DNA of 64,000 bases, taken from positions 1 through 64,000 of the forward strand of contig NZ_MVOH01000008.1 in assembly GCF_002286935.1 (NCBI RefSeq). The letters run 5' to 3'. The translations under genes and the position numbers were made by a program. Below, in pieces: positions 35,873-45,147 of the stretch. The stretch is from Bifidobacterium criceti (GTDB lineage Bacteria > Actinomycetota > Actinomycetes > Actinomycetales > Bifidobacteriaceae). The notes under the pieces are model-generated. The model was given only the letters and a program-made list of their open reading frames with translations, was not told the DNA's origin and did no database searches. Every line of letters begins with the position of its first letter. Position 1 is the stretch's first letter.

Positions 35873-37930
35873 TCAGTGCTGGTCATGGCCGTCTCCATTC
35901 CCTCCCGATTCGGAAGGCGATGACGACGACGAACTCGACGGCGACGGCGATGGCTCGGCCTTCTTCGTCTTCACCGTGATTTCGGAGCCTTTGTCGACGT
36001 CGGTTCCGGATGCGGGGCTGATCGATTCGACGGTCGCATTGTCCGACGAGTCGCCATCCACCTTGACGGTGAGCCCGGCGCCTTCGATCGCGGCGCGTGC
36101 GTTCGCGAGCGAGTCGCCGGCGTTGATCGTCGGTACCTTGACCTGTTCGCGTCCCGTCGACACCCAGATCGTGATCGCGCTGTCCTGTTCGACCGATGTG
36201 CCGACTTCAGGCGAGACGCGGATGACGGAGCCTTTGTCGACCGTATCCGACGATTCCTGCATGACCGTGACCGTCAATCCCATCTCGGAGAGCGCGGAGA
36301 TTGCCTGATCCTGAGGTTTGCCGATGATGCCGTCCGGGACTTTCGTCATGCCCGACGACACCCACAGGCTGATTGTCGAACCTTTGAGCTGTGACGTACC
36401 GTACGCGGGGTCGGTGCGTGTCACATGGTCTTTCGCGATCGTCGGACTGTCTTCGGTCTGCACACTCGAATTGACAACGAATCCGGCGTCTTCGAGCGTC
36501 TGCCGCGCCGAGTCCTGCGTGTATCCCGTCACATCCGGTATCTTGATCGACCTCGGACCTGTCGAGAACCACACTTCGACGGTGCTGCCTTCGGCGACGC
36601 GCTTGCCGCCCGCGGGACTCTGCTTCGTGAACATGCCTTCCGGTTTCGTCGAATCGGCGTCCTGTTTGACGGTGATGTTGAGTCCCAAGTCGCTTAGCTG
36701 CTTGCGCGCGCGTGCTTCGGTCGTCGATTCGCTGAACGTCGGCACCGTCACATATTTCGTCGCATTGCGCGCGTGGTCCCACCACAACCATCCGCCAATC
36801 GCGATCGCGAGGATGATGACGGCGGTCGCGACCGACGCGATGATGACGTTGCGCTTGTGCTTCTTCTTCGCGAGTTCGGCGCGGCGGTCCGCACGTGTCT
36901 TGAGCGTACCCGTCGTGCCATCCGGATTGACCTGTTCGAACTGCCCAGTCGTCGGGTTGAACACCTGCGTCGCCGGCCCCTGTTGGACCGTCACCGGCTG
37001 CGTGGGGCCAGGCTGGGTCTTCGTCGCCGACAGGTCGGCGAGCGGATTGAACGCGGTCGCGACCGGCGTGCCGCCGTTCATGAACGCGACGATGTCGTTC
37101 TTGAATTCGGCGGCCGTCGCGTAGCGGTTCTGGCGGTCCTTCGCCATTGCCTTCGCGCATATCGAATCCCATGCGACCGGCAGGCCCGGTACGATCGCGC
37201 TTGGGCGCACGGCCACTTCGGAGACATGCTGGTACGCGATCGCGACGGCCGAGTCGCCGGTGAACGGCGGACGTCCTGTGAGCATCTCGTAAAGCACGCA
37301 GCCGGCCGAATACAGGTCGGAGCGCATGTCGACGCTCTCGCCGCGCGCCTGCTCGGGGGAGAGGTACTGCGCGGTGCCGACGACGCCCTGCGATTTCGTC
37401 ATCGTCGTCGCCGAATCGTCGAGCGCGCGCGCGATGCCGAAGTCCATGACCTTGACGATGCCCTGTTCGGAGATCATGATGTTGCCGGGCTTGATGTCGC
37501 GGTGGATGATGCCCATCCGGTGCGAGTATTCGAGCGCGCTGAGCACGCCGATCATGACATGCTCGGCGTCGCGCTGCGAAAGCGGCCCGTTCGCCTTGAT
37601 GATGTCCCTGAGCGTCTGCCCTTTGACGTATTCCATGACGAGGTACGGCAGATGTTCGGTCTGGCCGTTCTCGAGCGTGATGACCTCTTCGCCCGAATCG
37701 TAGATGTTGACGATGTTCGGGTTGTTCATCTGCGCGACCGAATGCGCCTCGCGGCGGAACCGTGTCAGGAAGATCTCGTCATGGGCGAGGTCCGGGCGCA
37801 TGATCTTGATCGCGACGGTACGGCCGAGCCTCGTATCCACAGCCACATGGACCTCGGCCATGCCGCCGCGCCCGATGAGCTGGCCGAGCTGGTAGCGGCC
37901 GCCATCCAACGTTGTGGGCATGCTACTCAT
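35873..37930 (-). CDS. pknB: Ser/Thr protein kinase with four PASTA domains
   Basis: The 685-residue protein has a complete N-terminal kinase domain: GRGGMAEVH glycine loop, IIHRDIKPGNIMI catalytic loop, DFG, and GTAQYLSPEQA activation end. A cytoplasmic linker, one membrane helix (near 362-380), four PASTA repeats that should bind peptidoglycan outside the cell, and a Ser/Pro-rich tail follow. It is the last gene of the operon. Start ATG 37930 overlaps the pknA stop by 8 bp and follows AAGGAG. It phosphorylates division and wall-synthesis proteins in related bacteria. Confidence 0.95.
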   Translation of the reverse strand: MSSMPTTLDGGRYQLGQLIGRGGMAEVHVAVDTRLGRTVAIKIMRPDLAHDEIFLTRFRREAHSVAQMNNPNIVNIYDSGEEVITLENGQTEHLPYLVMEYVKGQTLRDIIKANGPLSQRDAEHVMIGVLSALEYSHRMGIIHRDIKPGNIMISEQGIVKVMDFGIARALDDSATTMTKSQGVVGTAQYLSPEQARGESVDMRSDLYSAGCVLYEMLTGRPPFTGDSAVAIAYQHVSEVAVRPSAIVPGLPVAWDSICAKAMAKDRQNRYATAAEFKNDIVAFMNGGTPVATAFNPLADLSATKTQPGPTQPVTVQQGPATQVFNPTTGQFEQVNPDGTTGTLKTRADRRAELAKKKHKRNVIIASVATAVIILAIAIGGWLWWDHARNATKYVTVPTFSESTTEARARKQLSDLGLNITVKQDADSTKPEGMFTKQSPAGGKRVAEGSTVEVWFSTGPRSIKIPDVTGYTQDSARQTLEDAGFVVNSSVQTEDSPTIAKDHVTRTDPAYGTSQLKGSTISLWVSSGMTKVPDGIIGKPQDQAISALSEMGLTVTVMQESSDTVDKGSVIRVSPEVGTSVEQDSAITIWVSTGREQVKVPTINAGDSLANARAAIEGAGLTVKVDGDSSDNATVESISPASGTDVDKGSEITVKTKKAEPSPSPSSSSSSSPSESGGNGDGHDQH

Positions 37931-38936
37931 TGCTGCTCCTTCCGCCTTGTCCCGCGAAATGGTTGTCATGTGCGGAACCCGTCTGCGCGCGCTGCGCGAA
38001 CGGCTGAATCGTATTGGTTGCCGGATCGTGGTGCGGCGCGCTCGTCACTCGGCGCGGCACGCGTTTTCCGGAAGTGATCATCGTCGCGTCGACTGCGCTC
38101 GTCTGCTGGTCGAGGAGCCTGCGCTCGATGCGCGACAGCACACGGGCGACGGTGAGCGCGTCCTGTGGCCGGTCGAGCGGGTCCTTCGCGAGCATCGACA
38201 TGACGAATTGCGAGAGCTGGAAATCGACGTTCGCCGGCAGCGGCGGCACCGGGTTGTTGACGTGCGCCGCCGCGATGTCGACGGGCGTCGCGCCGGTGAA
38301 CGGACGGTGGCCGCACAGGCCTTCGTACGCGACGACGCCGAGCGAATAGATGTCGGATTGCGGCGTCGCATGCTGGCCCTGCGCCTGTTCGGGCGAGATG
38401 TATTGGGCCGTGCCGACGACCATGCCGTCCTGCGTGATCTGCTCCTGGTTCGTCGAATAGGAGACACCGAAATCGGTGATCTTGACTTCGCCGTTGGAGG
38501 AGACCATGATGTTCGCCGGTTTGACGTCGCGGTGGATCACGCCGTGCGAATGCGCGACGAACAGGCCGCGCGCCGTCTGCACGAGGATCGGCAGCAGCTG
38601 CGTCGGCTCCATCGGGCCGTTGATCTCATGGAAGAGGTCGGCGAGCGACTTGCTCGGCACGTATTCCATGATGAGGAAGCCGATGCCGTCATGCTCGTAG
38701 TATTCGAACAGCGCGGCGATGTTGGGGTGGGCGAGGTTCGCCGAATTGCGTGCCTCGGCGCGCAGCCTGCGCAGCTTCGACTCCTGGTTCGTCGTGTCGG
38801 TGCGCAGCGCCTTGATCGCGACGGGACGGCCGAGCTGGATGTCGTAGCCTTTCCAGACTTCGCCCATGCCGCCTTGTGCGAGACGCGAATCGAGGCGGTA
38901 CCGCCGGTGAATGAGCTGTCCTTCGATGAGTCTCAT
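37923..38936 (-). CDS. pknA: Ser/Thr protein kinase without PASTA domains
   Basis: The 337-residue protein has an intact kinase domain (AQGGMGEVWKGYD, VIHRDVKPANIMV, DFGVSYST, GTAQYISPEQA). It has a short polar tail and no obvious membrane helix, unlike mycobacterial PknA, which has one. It overlaps pbpA by 4 bp upstream and pknB by 8 bp downstream, so translation of the operon is coupled. Confidence 0.92.
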   Translation of the reverse strand: MRLIEGQLIHRRYRLDSRLAQGGMGEVWKGYDIQLGRPVAIKALRTDTTNQESKLRRLRAEARNSANLAHPNIAALFEYYEHDGIGFLIMEYVPSKSLADLFHEINGPMEPTQLLPILVQTARGLFVAHSHGVIHRDVKPANIMVSSNGEVKITDFGVSYSTNQEQITQDGMVVGTAQYISPEQAQGQHATPQSDIYSLGVVAYEGLCGHRPFTGATPVDIAAAHVNNPVPPLPANVDFQLSQFVMSMLAKDPLDRPQDALTVARVLSRIERRLLDQQTSAVDATMITSGKRVPRRVTSAPHHDPATNTIQPFAQRAQTGSAHDNHFAGQGGRSSNE

Positions 38937-40399
38937 TGGGTTAGCGCCTCCTTCATTACTGCCGTCATGACCGGTCCTGCCGCGAACGAGCCATAGAGGT
39001 CCACATTGTGTACGACGACCGCGACGGCGATCTTCGGATCGTCGGCCGGTGCGAAGCCGATGACCCAGCCGTCGATCGCGCTGTTGTCGGCGCCGATCTG
39101 CGCGGTGCCGGTCTTCGCGGCGACGCGGATGCCGGGGATCTCGAGGTTCGTGTTCTCGTCGGTGACGACGGCCTCCATGCCTTCCGTGAGCTGTTTCGCC
39201 GTGTCCTCGCTGAACGCGGTGCTCATGACTTGCGGCTTCGTGTCCGGCAGGACCGAGAGGTCACTGAAGCGCACACGGTCGACGAGTGTCGGTTTCATGA
39301 CCTTGCCGTGGTTCGCGACGGCCGCGGCGACCATCGCATTCTGCAACGGCGTGACGACGGTGTCGCCCTGTCCTATCGACGCCAATGCGAGGCGGTCGGG
39401 CGTGACCTGCTGCGGGAAGCGTGATGCGACCGCGCGCATCGGCGTGCCGTCGGCATCGGTTCCGTCGATCGTGATCGTCGAATCGAACCCGAGCTTCTTC
39501 GCCATGTCGGAGACGGTGTCATCGCCGAGCGCGACGCCGAGCTGCGAGAACGCCGTGTTCGACGAATACGCCATCGCGTCCTTGAGCGTTATCTTGCCGT
39601 CGATGCCGTTGCCGGCTATCGTCGAGTTCGTCAGGTCGGTCTGCGTGCCGGGGAGCGTGTAGGTCGCGCCCGCGGGAATCTCCGAATTGATGTTGTATGT
39701 GCCGGATTCGATCGCGGCGGCCGCGACGACCGTCTTGAACGTCGATCCGGGCGGATACAGCTGGCTCGTCGCGCGGTTGATCATCGGGCTTGACGGGCCT
39801 TGGCTCAATTCGGCGTAGTTCTTGTTCGCTGTGCCGCCGTCATGTGACGCGAGCAGGTTCGGGTCATAGCTCGGTTTGCTCACCATCGCGAGGATGCGCC
39901 CGGTGCTTGGCTCGATCGCGACGACGGCGCCATCGTCTTCGCCGAGTGCATCATAGGCGACCTTCTGCAGCTTTGTGTCGATCGATGTCTCGATCGAGGC
40001 GCCACGGTTCTCCTCGCCGGTGAACAGGCCTTTGAGCCGCTGCCAGAACATCGCGTCGGACTCGCCCGTCAGCAGCGTGTCTTCGGACGCCTCGATGCCA
40101 CGGTCGGCTTTCTGCGTGACCGAGAAATAGCCGGTCACCGGCGCGTAGAGCTCGCCGTCGGCGTATGAGCGCTGGTATTTGTATTCGTCCTGCGACGCAT
40201 CCGATTTCGCGAGGATCGTGCCGTCGGACGCGAGGATCGCGCCGCGCGCCGCGCTGTTCGTGTAATACAGCGTGCGCACGTTGCGCGAATCGCCTGCGAG
40301 CGCGTTCGAGCGGACCGTCATGATGATCGACGACGAGATGCCGAGGATGACGAACAGCACGAGGACGGCCGTGAACAGTTGCCGCAATGTCTTGTTCAT
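38933..40399 (-). CDS. pbpA: class B penicillin-binding protein (transpeptidase)
   Basis: The 488-residue protein has an N-terminal membrane anchor (about 8-27), a dimerisation domain and a transpeptidase domain with SxxK (GSTFKTVV), SxN (SSNTAF) and KTG (AAKTGTAQ). It cross-links peptidoglycan in partnership with the FtsW/RodA-type polymerase encoded just upstream. Both ends overlap the neighbouring genes by 4 bp. Confidence 0.94.
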   Translation of the reverse strand: MNKTLRQLFTAVLVLFVILGISSSIIMTVRSNALAGDSRNVRTLYYTNSAARGAILASDGTILAKSDASQDEYKYQRSYADGELYAPVTGYFSVTQKADRGIEASEDTLLTGESDAMFWQRLKGLFTGEENRGASIETSIDTKLQKVAYDALGEDDGAVVAIEPSTGRILAMVSKPSYDPNLLASHDGGTANKNYAELSQGPSSPMINRATSQLYPPGSTFKTVVAAAAIESGTYNINSEIPAGATYTLPGTQTDLTNSTIAGNGIDGKITLKDAMAYSSNTAFSQLGVALGDDTVSDMAKKLGFDSTITIDGTDADGTPMRAVASRFPQQVTPDRLALASIGQGDTVVTPLQNAMVAAAVANHGKVMKPTLVDRVRFSDLSVLPDTKPQVMSTAFSEDTAKQLTEGMEAVVTDENTNLEIPGIRVAAKTGTAQIGADNSAIDGWVIGFAPADDPKIAVAVVVHNVDLYGSFAAGPVMTAVMKEALTQ

Positions 40400-41958
40400 C
40401 GGACCGCACCTCCCTCGTGGGTGTCGTCGATCGCCGCGGTGGCGTCCGCAGGCTGCCGCAGATTGACGTAGGAATGGGTGTTGACCGGTGCGACGATCTG
40501 TGTGACGGGGCCGTCATCGCCCGTGCCGGCGCCGTCGTCCGTTCCTGTGCCGCCGGTGTTCGCGGTGCCGCGCGTCGTGCGGTGTGCGGATGCCGCGGCC
40601 TGCTGCCGCACGCGCAGCACGGAGAGCGCCTCCATGCGGAACGTGTCGCTCAATTCGTCCGATTGCGGCTTGTTCGCAGCGTTCGAGATGATGATGAGCA
40701 GTGCGGCGAGGATGTAGTTCGCGATGAGCGACGAGCCGCCGGCCGCCATATACGGCATCGTCAGGCCGGTGAGGGGGATGACGAGCGTGATGCCGCCGAC
40801 GACGGTGAACACCTGGAACGCCATCGTGAACACGAGTCCCGAGGACAATAGCTTGCCGAAGCCGTCCTTGATCTTCATCGCGATGATCATGCCCGCCGCG
40901 ATGATGAGCAGATACAGCATGAGGACGGCGAAGAGGCCGACGAGACCGAGTTCCTCGCCCGTCGACGCATAGATGAAGTCGGAGTTCGCGAGCGGTGTGA
41001 CGGTCGGGTACCCCTGGCCGAGGCCGGTGCCCAGAAGTCCGCCTGACGCGAGGCCGAACAGGCCCTGCACGATCTGGCTCGACCCTCCCGGGTACCGGCG
41101 GTAGATCTCCGGGTCGAAGGGGTGCAGCCATGCGTCGACACGGTAGCCGACATGCGCGAAGATGTGCGCGGCGGCGACGCATCCGGCCGCGAACGCGAGG
41201 AAGCCGATGATGACCCAGCTCACGCGTCCGGTCGCGACATACAGCATCGCGACGAACATCGCGAAGAACATGAGCGAGGTGCCGAGGTCATGCTGGAGGA
41301 CGAGCACACCCATCGACGCGACCCAGACGATGATGATCGGGCCGAGGTCCTTGAGGCGCGGCAGCTGGAGCGGGCCGAGCTTCTTGCCGCCGACGGCGAG
41401 CTGGTCGCGGTGGTTGAACAGATAGGACGCGAAGAAGAACGCGAGGAACAGCTTCGCGAATTCGCCCGGCTGGAGCGAGTAGGGGCCGATGCCGATCCAG
41501 ATGCGCGCGCCGCCGATCTCGCGGCCGAGGCCGGGGATCATCGGCGAGAGCAGCAGTGCGAGGCCGATGACCATGCTCACGTAGGAGAAGCGCCGCAGCA
41601 CGCGGTAGTCGCGCATGAACACGAACAGCAGGTCGCAGCATACGAGCGCGATGCACAGCCAGATCATCTGCCGCGTCGCGACATGCGCGTCCAATGCCGC
41701 GTCGATGCGCGCGATCATCAGGATGCCTATCGACGTGAGCATGAGCACGCACGCCATGATCGATTGGTTCGCGTACGGCTGGAATTTGCAGATGAGCGCC
41801 CATGTGACGATGAACAGCACGGCGATGACGCCGATGAGCACGAGCGCGGTCATCGGAGGCTGTCCCTCGGTGCGTGCGAACATCTGGAAAACGCCGATGG
41901 CCGTGATGACGAACGCGAAGAGGATCTGCAGCAGATAGCGTATCCGGGTCTTCGTCAC
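40396..41958 (-). CDS. ftsW: FtsW/RodA-family peptidoglycan polymerase
   Basis: The 520-residue SEDS protein has about twelve membrane segments. Conserved family sequence includes ARIWIGIGPYSLQPGEFAKL and GLGQGYPTVTPLANSDFIYA with EELGLVG. A cytoplasmic, Gly/Thr-rich tail of about 90 residues follows. It polymerises lipid II glycan chains with PbpA. RodA and FtsW roles cannot be told apart from sequence alone, so the symbol is provisional. It overlaps both neighbours by 4 bp. Confidence 0.92.
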   Translation of the reverse strand: MTKTRIRYLLQILFAFVITAIGVFQMFARTEGQPPMTALVLIGVIAVLFIVTWALICKFQPYANQSIMACVLMLTSIGILMIARIDAALDAHVATRQMIWLCIALVCCDLLFVFMRDYRVLRRFSYVSMVIGLALLLSPMIPGLGREIGGARIWIGIGPYSLQPGEFAKLFLAFFFASYLFNHRDQLAVGGKKLGPLQLPRLKDLGPIIIVWVASMGVLVLQHDLGTSLMFFAMFVAMLYVATGRVSWVIIGFLAFAAGCVAAAHIFAHVGYRVDAWLHPFDPEIYRRYPGGSSQIVQGLFGLASGGLLGTGLGQGYPTVTPLANSDFIYASTGEELGLVGLFAVLMLYLLIIAAGMIIAMKIKDGFGKLLSSGLVFTMAFQVFTVVGGITLVIPLTGLTMPYMAAGGSSLIANYILAALLIIISNAANKPQSDELSDTFRMEALSVLRVRQQAAASAHRTTRGTANTGGTGTDDGAGTGDDGPVTQIVAPVNTHSYVNLRQPADATAAIDDTHEGGAVR

Positions 41959-43595
41959 TTCGTGTCCTTCTTCTCATCCGATGATGACGACGATGCCGAT
42001 GCCGACGGGCTTGGGCTTGCGTCCGCGCCCTTCTTCGTGTCGTCTTTCTTCTGCGCGTCGTCCTGCTTGGTGTCGTCCTTCTTCTGGTTCGCCGCCTTCC
42101 TGCGTTCCTCCTCTTCCTTCTGCTGCCGTTTCGTCTTCTCGAGTTCCTGTTCGATCTGTTCCGCCTTCGCGACGGCGGCGTCGTAGTCGTCGACGTTGAT
42201 GCCGTTTTCGAGCTGTTCCTGCCATCCTTCCGGCAGTTCGTCGAAGTTCAGGTCCGTCCGTTCGACCGGATGCGACAGTTTGATGCCGAAGATGTCGGTC
42301 GGCACACCTTGGTAGATCGCGACCGCGTCGCCGTCCTTCGCGAGAAAGTACTGCCGTTGGCTCCACATGTACGCGCCGCCCGCGAGCCCGCACAACGCGA
42401 GCACGGCGAGCGCGGCGACGACGACCGCCGCGACGCGTCCGCGGAAGCGCCTCGAGCGCGCCTGTTTCTTCTGTTCGAGTTGTTTGTCGTGGATCGCCTT
42501 CGCGACTTCGGGGTCGTTCGGGTCGGCGCTGTAGCGGCCGTTGCTTTTGCGGACGACGGGGATCTCCCCAGTGTCCAGGTCCTGCAGTTCGCCGGTTTCC
42601 TCACGTACTTCGCTTGTGTGGCCGACGGCCGGCTTCGCCGGCTTGTCGGCGTCGACATTGTCGTCGTCCGCTGGGCGTGACTGGATGAGCGCGGCCGCGC
42701 GTTCCGCCGGTGAGGATTTCGCGATGAGTGCGGGCGCCGCCGCGACGGGTTCGTTGACGATGTCGGCGATCGCGTCGAGCGATGCGCTCGCCGCGCCGCC
42801 GATGAGCGGCGTCTGGTGGGGGACGTCGAACGCGTCCGCGTTGAGTGCGAGCGTCGCGTCCGATATGACGGCCGTCACGTTGTCGGTGCTGCCGGCGCGC
42901 AGCGCCATCGAGACGAGCCGTTGTACGCATTCCTCGGGGTCGGTCGACGCGAGCATCGTCTCTTCGATCGTCGAGTCCTCGAGGACACCGCACAGGCCGT
43001 CCGAACACAGCAGCAGGCGGTCGCCGGGGTGTGCGACGCGGATCGAGATGTCGGGGCGTGCGTCGATGTCGAAGTCGCCGAGCACGCGCATGACGACGTT
43101 GCGCTGTGGATGGTTGCGCGCTTCGGATTCGCTTATGCGTTTCGTGTCGATGAGGTGCTGGACGTAGCTGTGGTCGCTTGTCAGGCGCATGAGCGCGCCG
43201 TCGCGCAGCAGATAGGCGCGCGAGTCGCCGATGTGCGCGAGCACCCAGTAGCCGGAGACGAGTGTGATTGCCGTGATCGTTGTGCCCATGCCCGCGAGTT
43301 TGCGTTCGCGTTTCGCTTTGCCGACGATCGCGTCGTGCGCGGCGAGCGTTGACGTCTCCATGATCGATGTCGCGCGTGCGACGTCGCCGCCCGCGCTGTC
43401 CTTTTCGATGTGCGCGAGCGAACGCACCGCGATCGTCGACGCGGTGTCGCCTCCAGCGTGGCCGCCCATGCCGTCGCATATCGCGACGAGGTGCTCGCCC
43501 GCGAACGACGAGTCCTGGTTGTTGGAACGCACGGTGCCGACGTCGGAGACGGTCGTGGAATACATGTACAGCATGCTGTGCTCTGCAGTGGTCAT
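41955..43595 (-). CDS. pstP: PP2C-type Ser/Thr protein phosphatase
   Basis: The 546-residue protein has an N-terminal PP2C domain (DVGTVRSNNQDS, ICDGMGGHAGGD, LCSDGLCGVLEDS, GSTDNVTAVI) with the metal-binding aspartates intact. A linker, one membrane helix (near 390-412), and an extracytoplasmic tail that is extremely rich in Lys, Asp, Gln and Ser follow. It reverses PknA/PknB phosphorylation. It follows fhaB by only 4 bp and overlaps ftsW by 4 bp. Confidence 0.94.
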   Translation of the reverse strand: MTTAEHSMLYMYSTTVSDVGTVRSNNQDSSFAGEHLVAICDGMGGHAGGDTASTIAVRSLAHIEKDSAGGDVARATSIMETSTLAAHDAIVGKAKRERKLAGMGTTITAITLVSGYWVLAHIGDSRAYLLRDGALMRLTSDHSYVQHLIDTKRISESEARNHPQRNVVMRVLGDFDIDARPDISIRVAHPGDRLLLCSDGLCGVLEDSTIEETMLASTDPEECVQRLVSMALRAGSTDNVTAVISDATLALNADAFDVPHQTPLIGGAASASLDAIADIVNEPVAAAPALIAKSSPAERAAALIQSRPADDDNVDADKPAKPAVGHTSEVREETGELQDLDTGEIPVVRKSNGRYSADPNDPEVAKAIHDKQLEQKKQARSRRFRGRVAAVVVAALAVLALCGLAGGAYMWSQRQYFLAKDGDAVAIYQGVPTDIFGIKLSHPVERTDLNFDELPEGWQEQLENGINVDDYDAAVAKAEQIEQELEKTKRQQKEEEERRKAANQKKDDTKQDDAQKKDDTKKGADASPSPSASASSSSSDEKKDTK

Positions 43596-43599
43596 CGGC

Positions 43600-44145
43600 T
43601 CACCTCAGTTCGAAGGTGGTCGCACCGATGCGTACGGGCATGCGTGGCGCGAGGAGCGTGGGTGCGGTGATACGCTGCTGGTTGACCACGGTTCCGTTCG
43701 TGCTGTGCAGGTCCTCGATGGCCCACTGGTGCGATCGTTCGTCAGGATAGACGCGGGCGTGGTGCGACGAGACGAATTCGTCGTCGAGCACGACGGTGTT
43801 CGATGCGGCGCGCCCAAGCGTGATGACGGAGGAGTTCAACGGCACGGATGTGCCGGCGAGTGGCCCGTCGATGATGACGAGGAGCGTCGGCTGCTTGTCC
43901 GCCGCGTTCGTGACGGGCATCGCGCCCGTCGTCGGATGGTTCGGCGTCGAAGGCGCGGGCGTCGCCGCGACCGGTACGTCGGCCTTCTTGCGGACCTCAC
44001 GTTCCTTCTTGCGGCGTGCGCGCGACTTGCGGGGGCTGTAGGAGGCGACGTCACGGTAGAGCGACCGTGCGATCGACCATACGAACAGCCACAGCAGGAT
44101 GAGGAACGCGTATTTCAGTACCGCGAAAGTCAGTTCGGTAATCAT
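43600..44145 (-). CDS. fhaB: FHA-domain membrane protein
   Basis: The 181-residue protein has an N-terminal membrane helix (about 7-27), a basic stretch (SPRKSRARRKKEREVRKK) and a C-terminal FHA domain (ITLGRAASNTVVLDDEFVSSHHARV, STNGTVVN) that should bind phosphothreonine produced by the operon kinases. It corresponds to FhaB/FipA of mycobacteria. It lies between fhaA and the phosphatase gene. Confidence 0.92.
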   Translation of the reverse strand: MITELTFAVLKYAFLILLWLFVWSIARSLYRDVASYSPRKSRARRKKEREVRKKADVPVAATPAPSTPNHPTTGAMPVTNAADKQPTLLVIIDGPLAGTSVPLNSSVITLGRAASNTVVLDDEFVSSHHARVYPDERSHQWAIEDLHSTNGTVVNQQRITAPTLLAPRMPVRIGATTFELR

Positions 44146-44166
44146 AACGGCAATCGGTGTCCCGGT

Positions 44167-44868
44167 TTACTCCTGGTCCTGTGAGGACGCCCAGTACAGG
44201 ATGCGCGTGCGCCCGATCGTGATCGTGTTCCCATCGAGGAGTGTCGCCGCCGGCACCTGGTGGCCTTCGACGTAGGTGCCGTTCGTCGAGCCGAGGTCGC
44301 GCGCGATGACGCCGTTGTCGGTGATGTCGATCTCCAGATGCTTGCGGGAGATGCCGGGATCGTCGATGACGATGTCGCAGCCGGAGCCTCGTCCGATGAT
44401 GGTCTTGCTCTTCGTGAGCAGGTACTGGCTGTTGTTCACTTCGAGCATCGGGCAGTCCTCGGCCTGCGCGTCGGTCGTGACCGGGACGGCGTTGCCCTGC
44501 ACCGATTCGCTCGTGAGCTTGAAATTGCCTTTCGACAGTTCGAGGTCCTCCTCGAACACGACGACGACGGGGCCTACGAACGCGTAATGCTGGCTTTTCG
44601 CGTACTTCGTGAGGTTGTCCGCGAGTTCGTTCGCGAGCGCTTCCGAACCCCACTGTTCGATGCGGTCAAAGTCGGGGGTGCTCAGCTTGAAGCGATACTC
44701 GTTCGGCGCGACCGTACGTTCGCGGCCGACTGGCATCGCCGATTCGTCGATTTCCCGCTCGAGCGCGCTCGTCAGATCGACGGGTTGCAGGTCCTTGGAG
44801 CCGAATTTCGCGAACACTCCGTTGACCGCGCCTTCGACGCTTTTCTCAAAACGGTCAAGAACGCTCAT
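44167..44868 (-). CDS. fhaA: FhaA-type FHA-domain protein with DUF3662 N-terminus
   Basis: The 233-residue cytoplasmic protein begins with the DUF3662 domain (MSVLDRFEKSVEGAVNGVFAK onwards) and ends with an FHA domain (TIIGRGSGCDIVIDDPGISRKH, GSTNGTYVEG). The proline-rich linker of mycobacterial FhaA is almost missing, making this version short. The start is taken at ATG 44868 behind AAAGGGA. It is the first gene of the operon; the 279-bp gap upstream (44869-45147) should hold the promoter, and I see no gene there. Confidence 0.93.
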   Translation of the reverse strand: MSVLDRFEKSVEGAVNGVFAKFGSKDLQPVDLTSALEREIDESAMPVGRERTVAPNEYRFKLSTPDFDRIEQWGSEALANELADNLTKYAKSQHYAFVGPVVVVFEEDLELSKGNFKLTSESVQGNAVPVTTDAQAEDCPMLEVNNSQYLLTKSKTIIGRGSGCDIVIDDPGISRKHLEIDITDNGVIARDLGSTNGTYVEGHQVPAATLLDGNTITIGRTRILYWASSQDQE

Positions 44869-45147
44869 GGTAGTCCCTTTCTTTTCCTGTCCCATCCTAC
44901 GCTTGGTCGCGAACCGCGCCGGCTTTTGCGCTTACCGGACGAACGCGACCCACGTGGGACGTCGCCGTGGACAGCGCGCATGCCGCCTCGCGTGCGGCAT
45001 GCGCCACCTATGACTCATGGTATATGAAATACGTCTGTCCATCCTTTATACGCGATGACCTCAACCTCAGTACGGACGCGGATGTGAGACGGGTGCGCGG
45101 CGCGCGTTCAGCGAACGCGCAGGCTCGCGGTGCTAGCGTAATGCGGT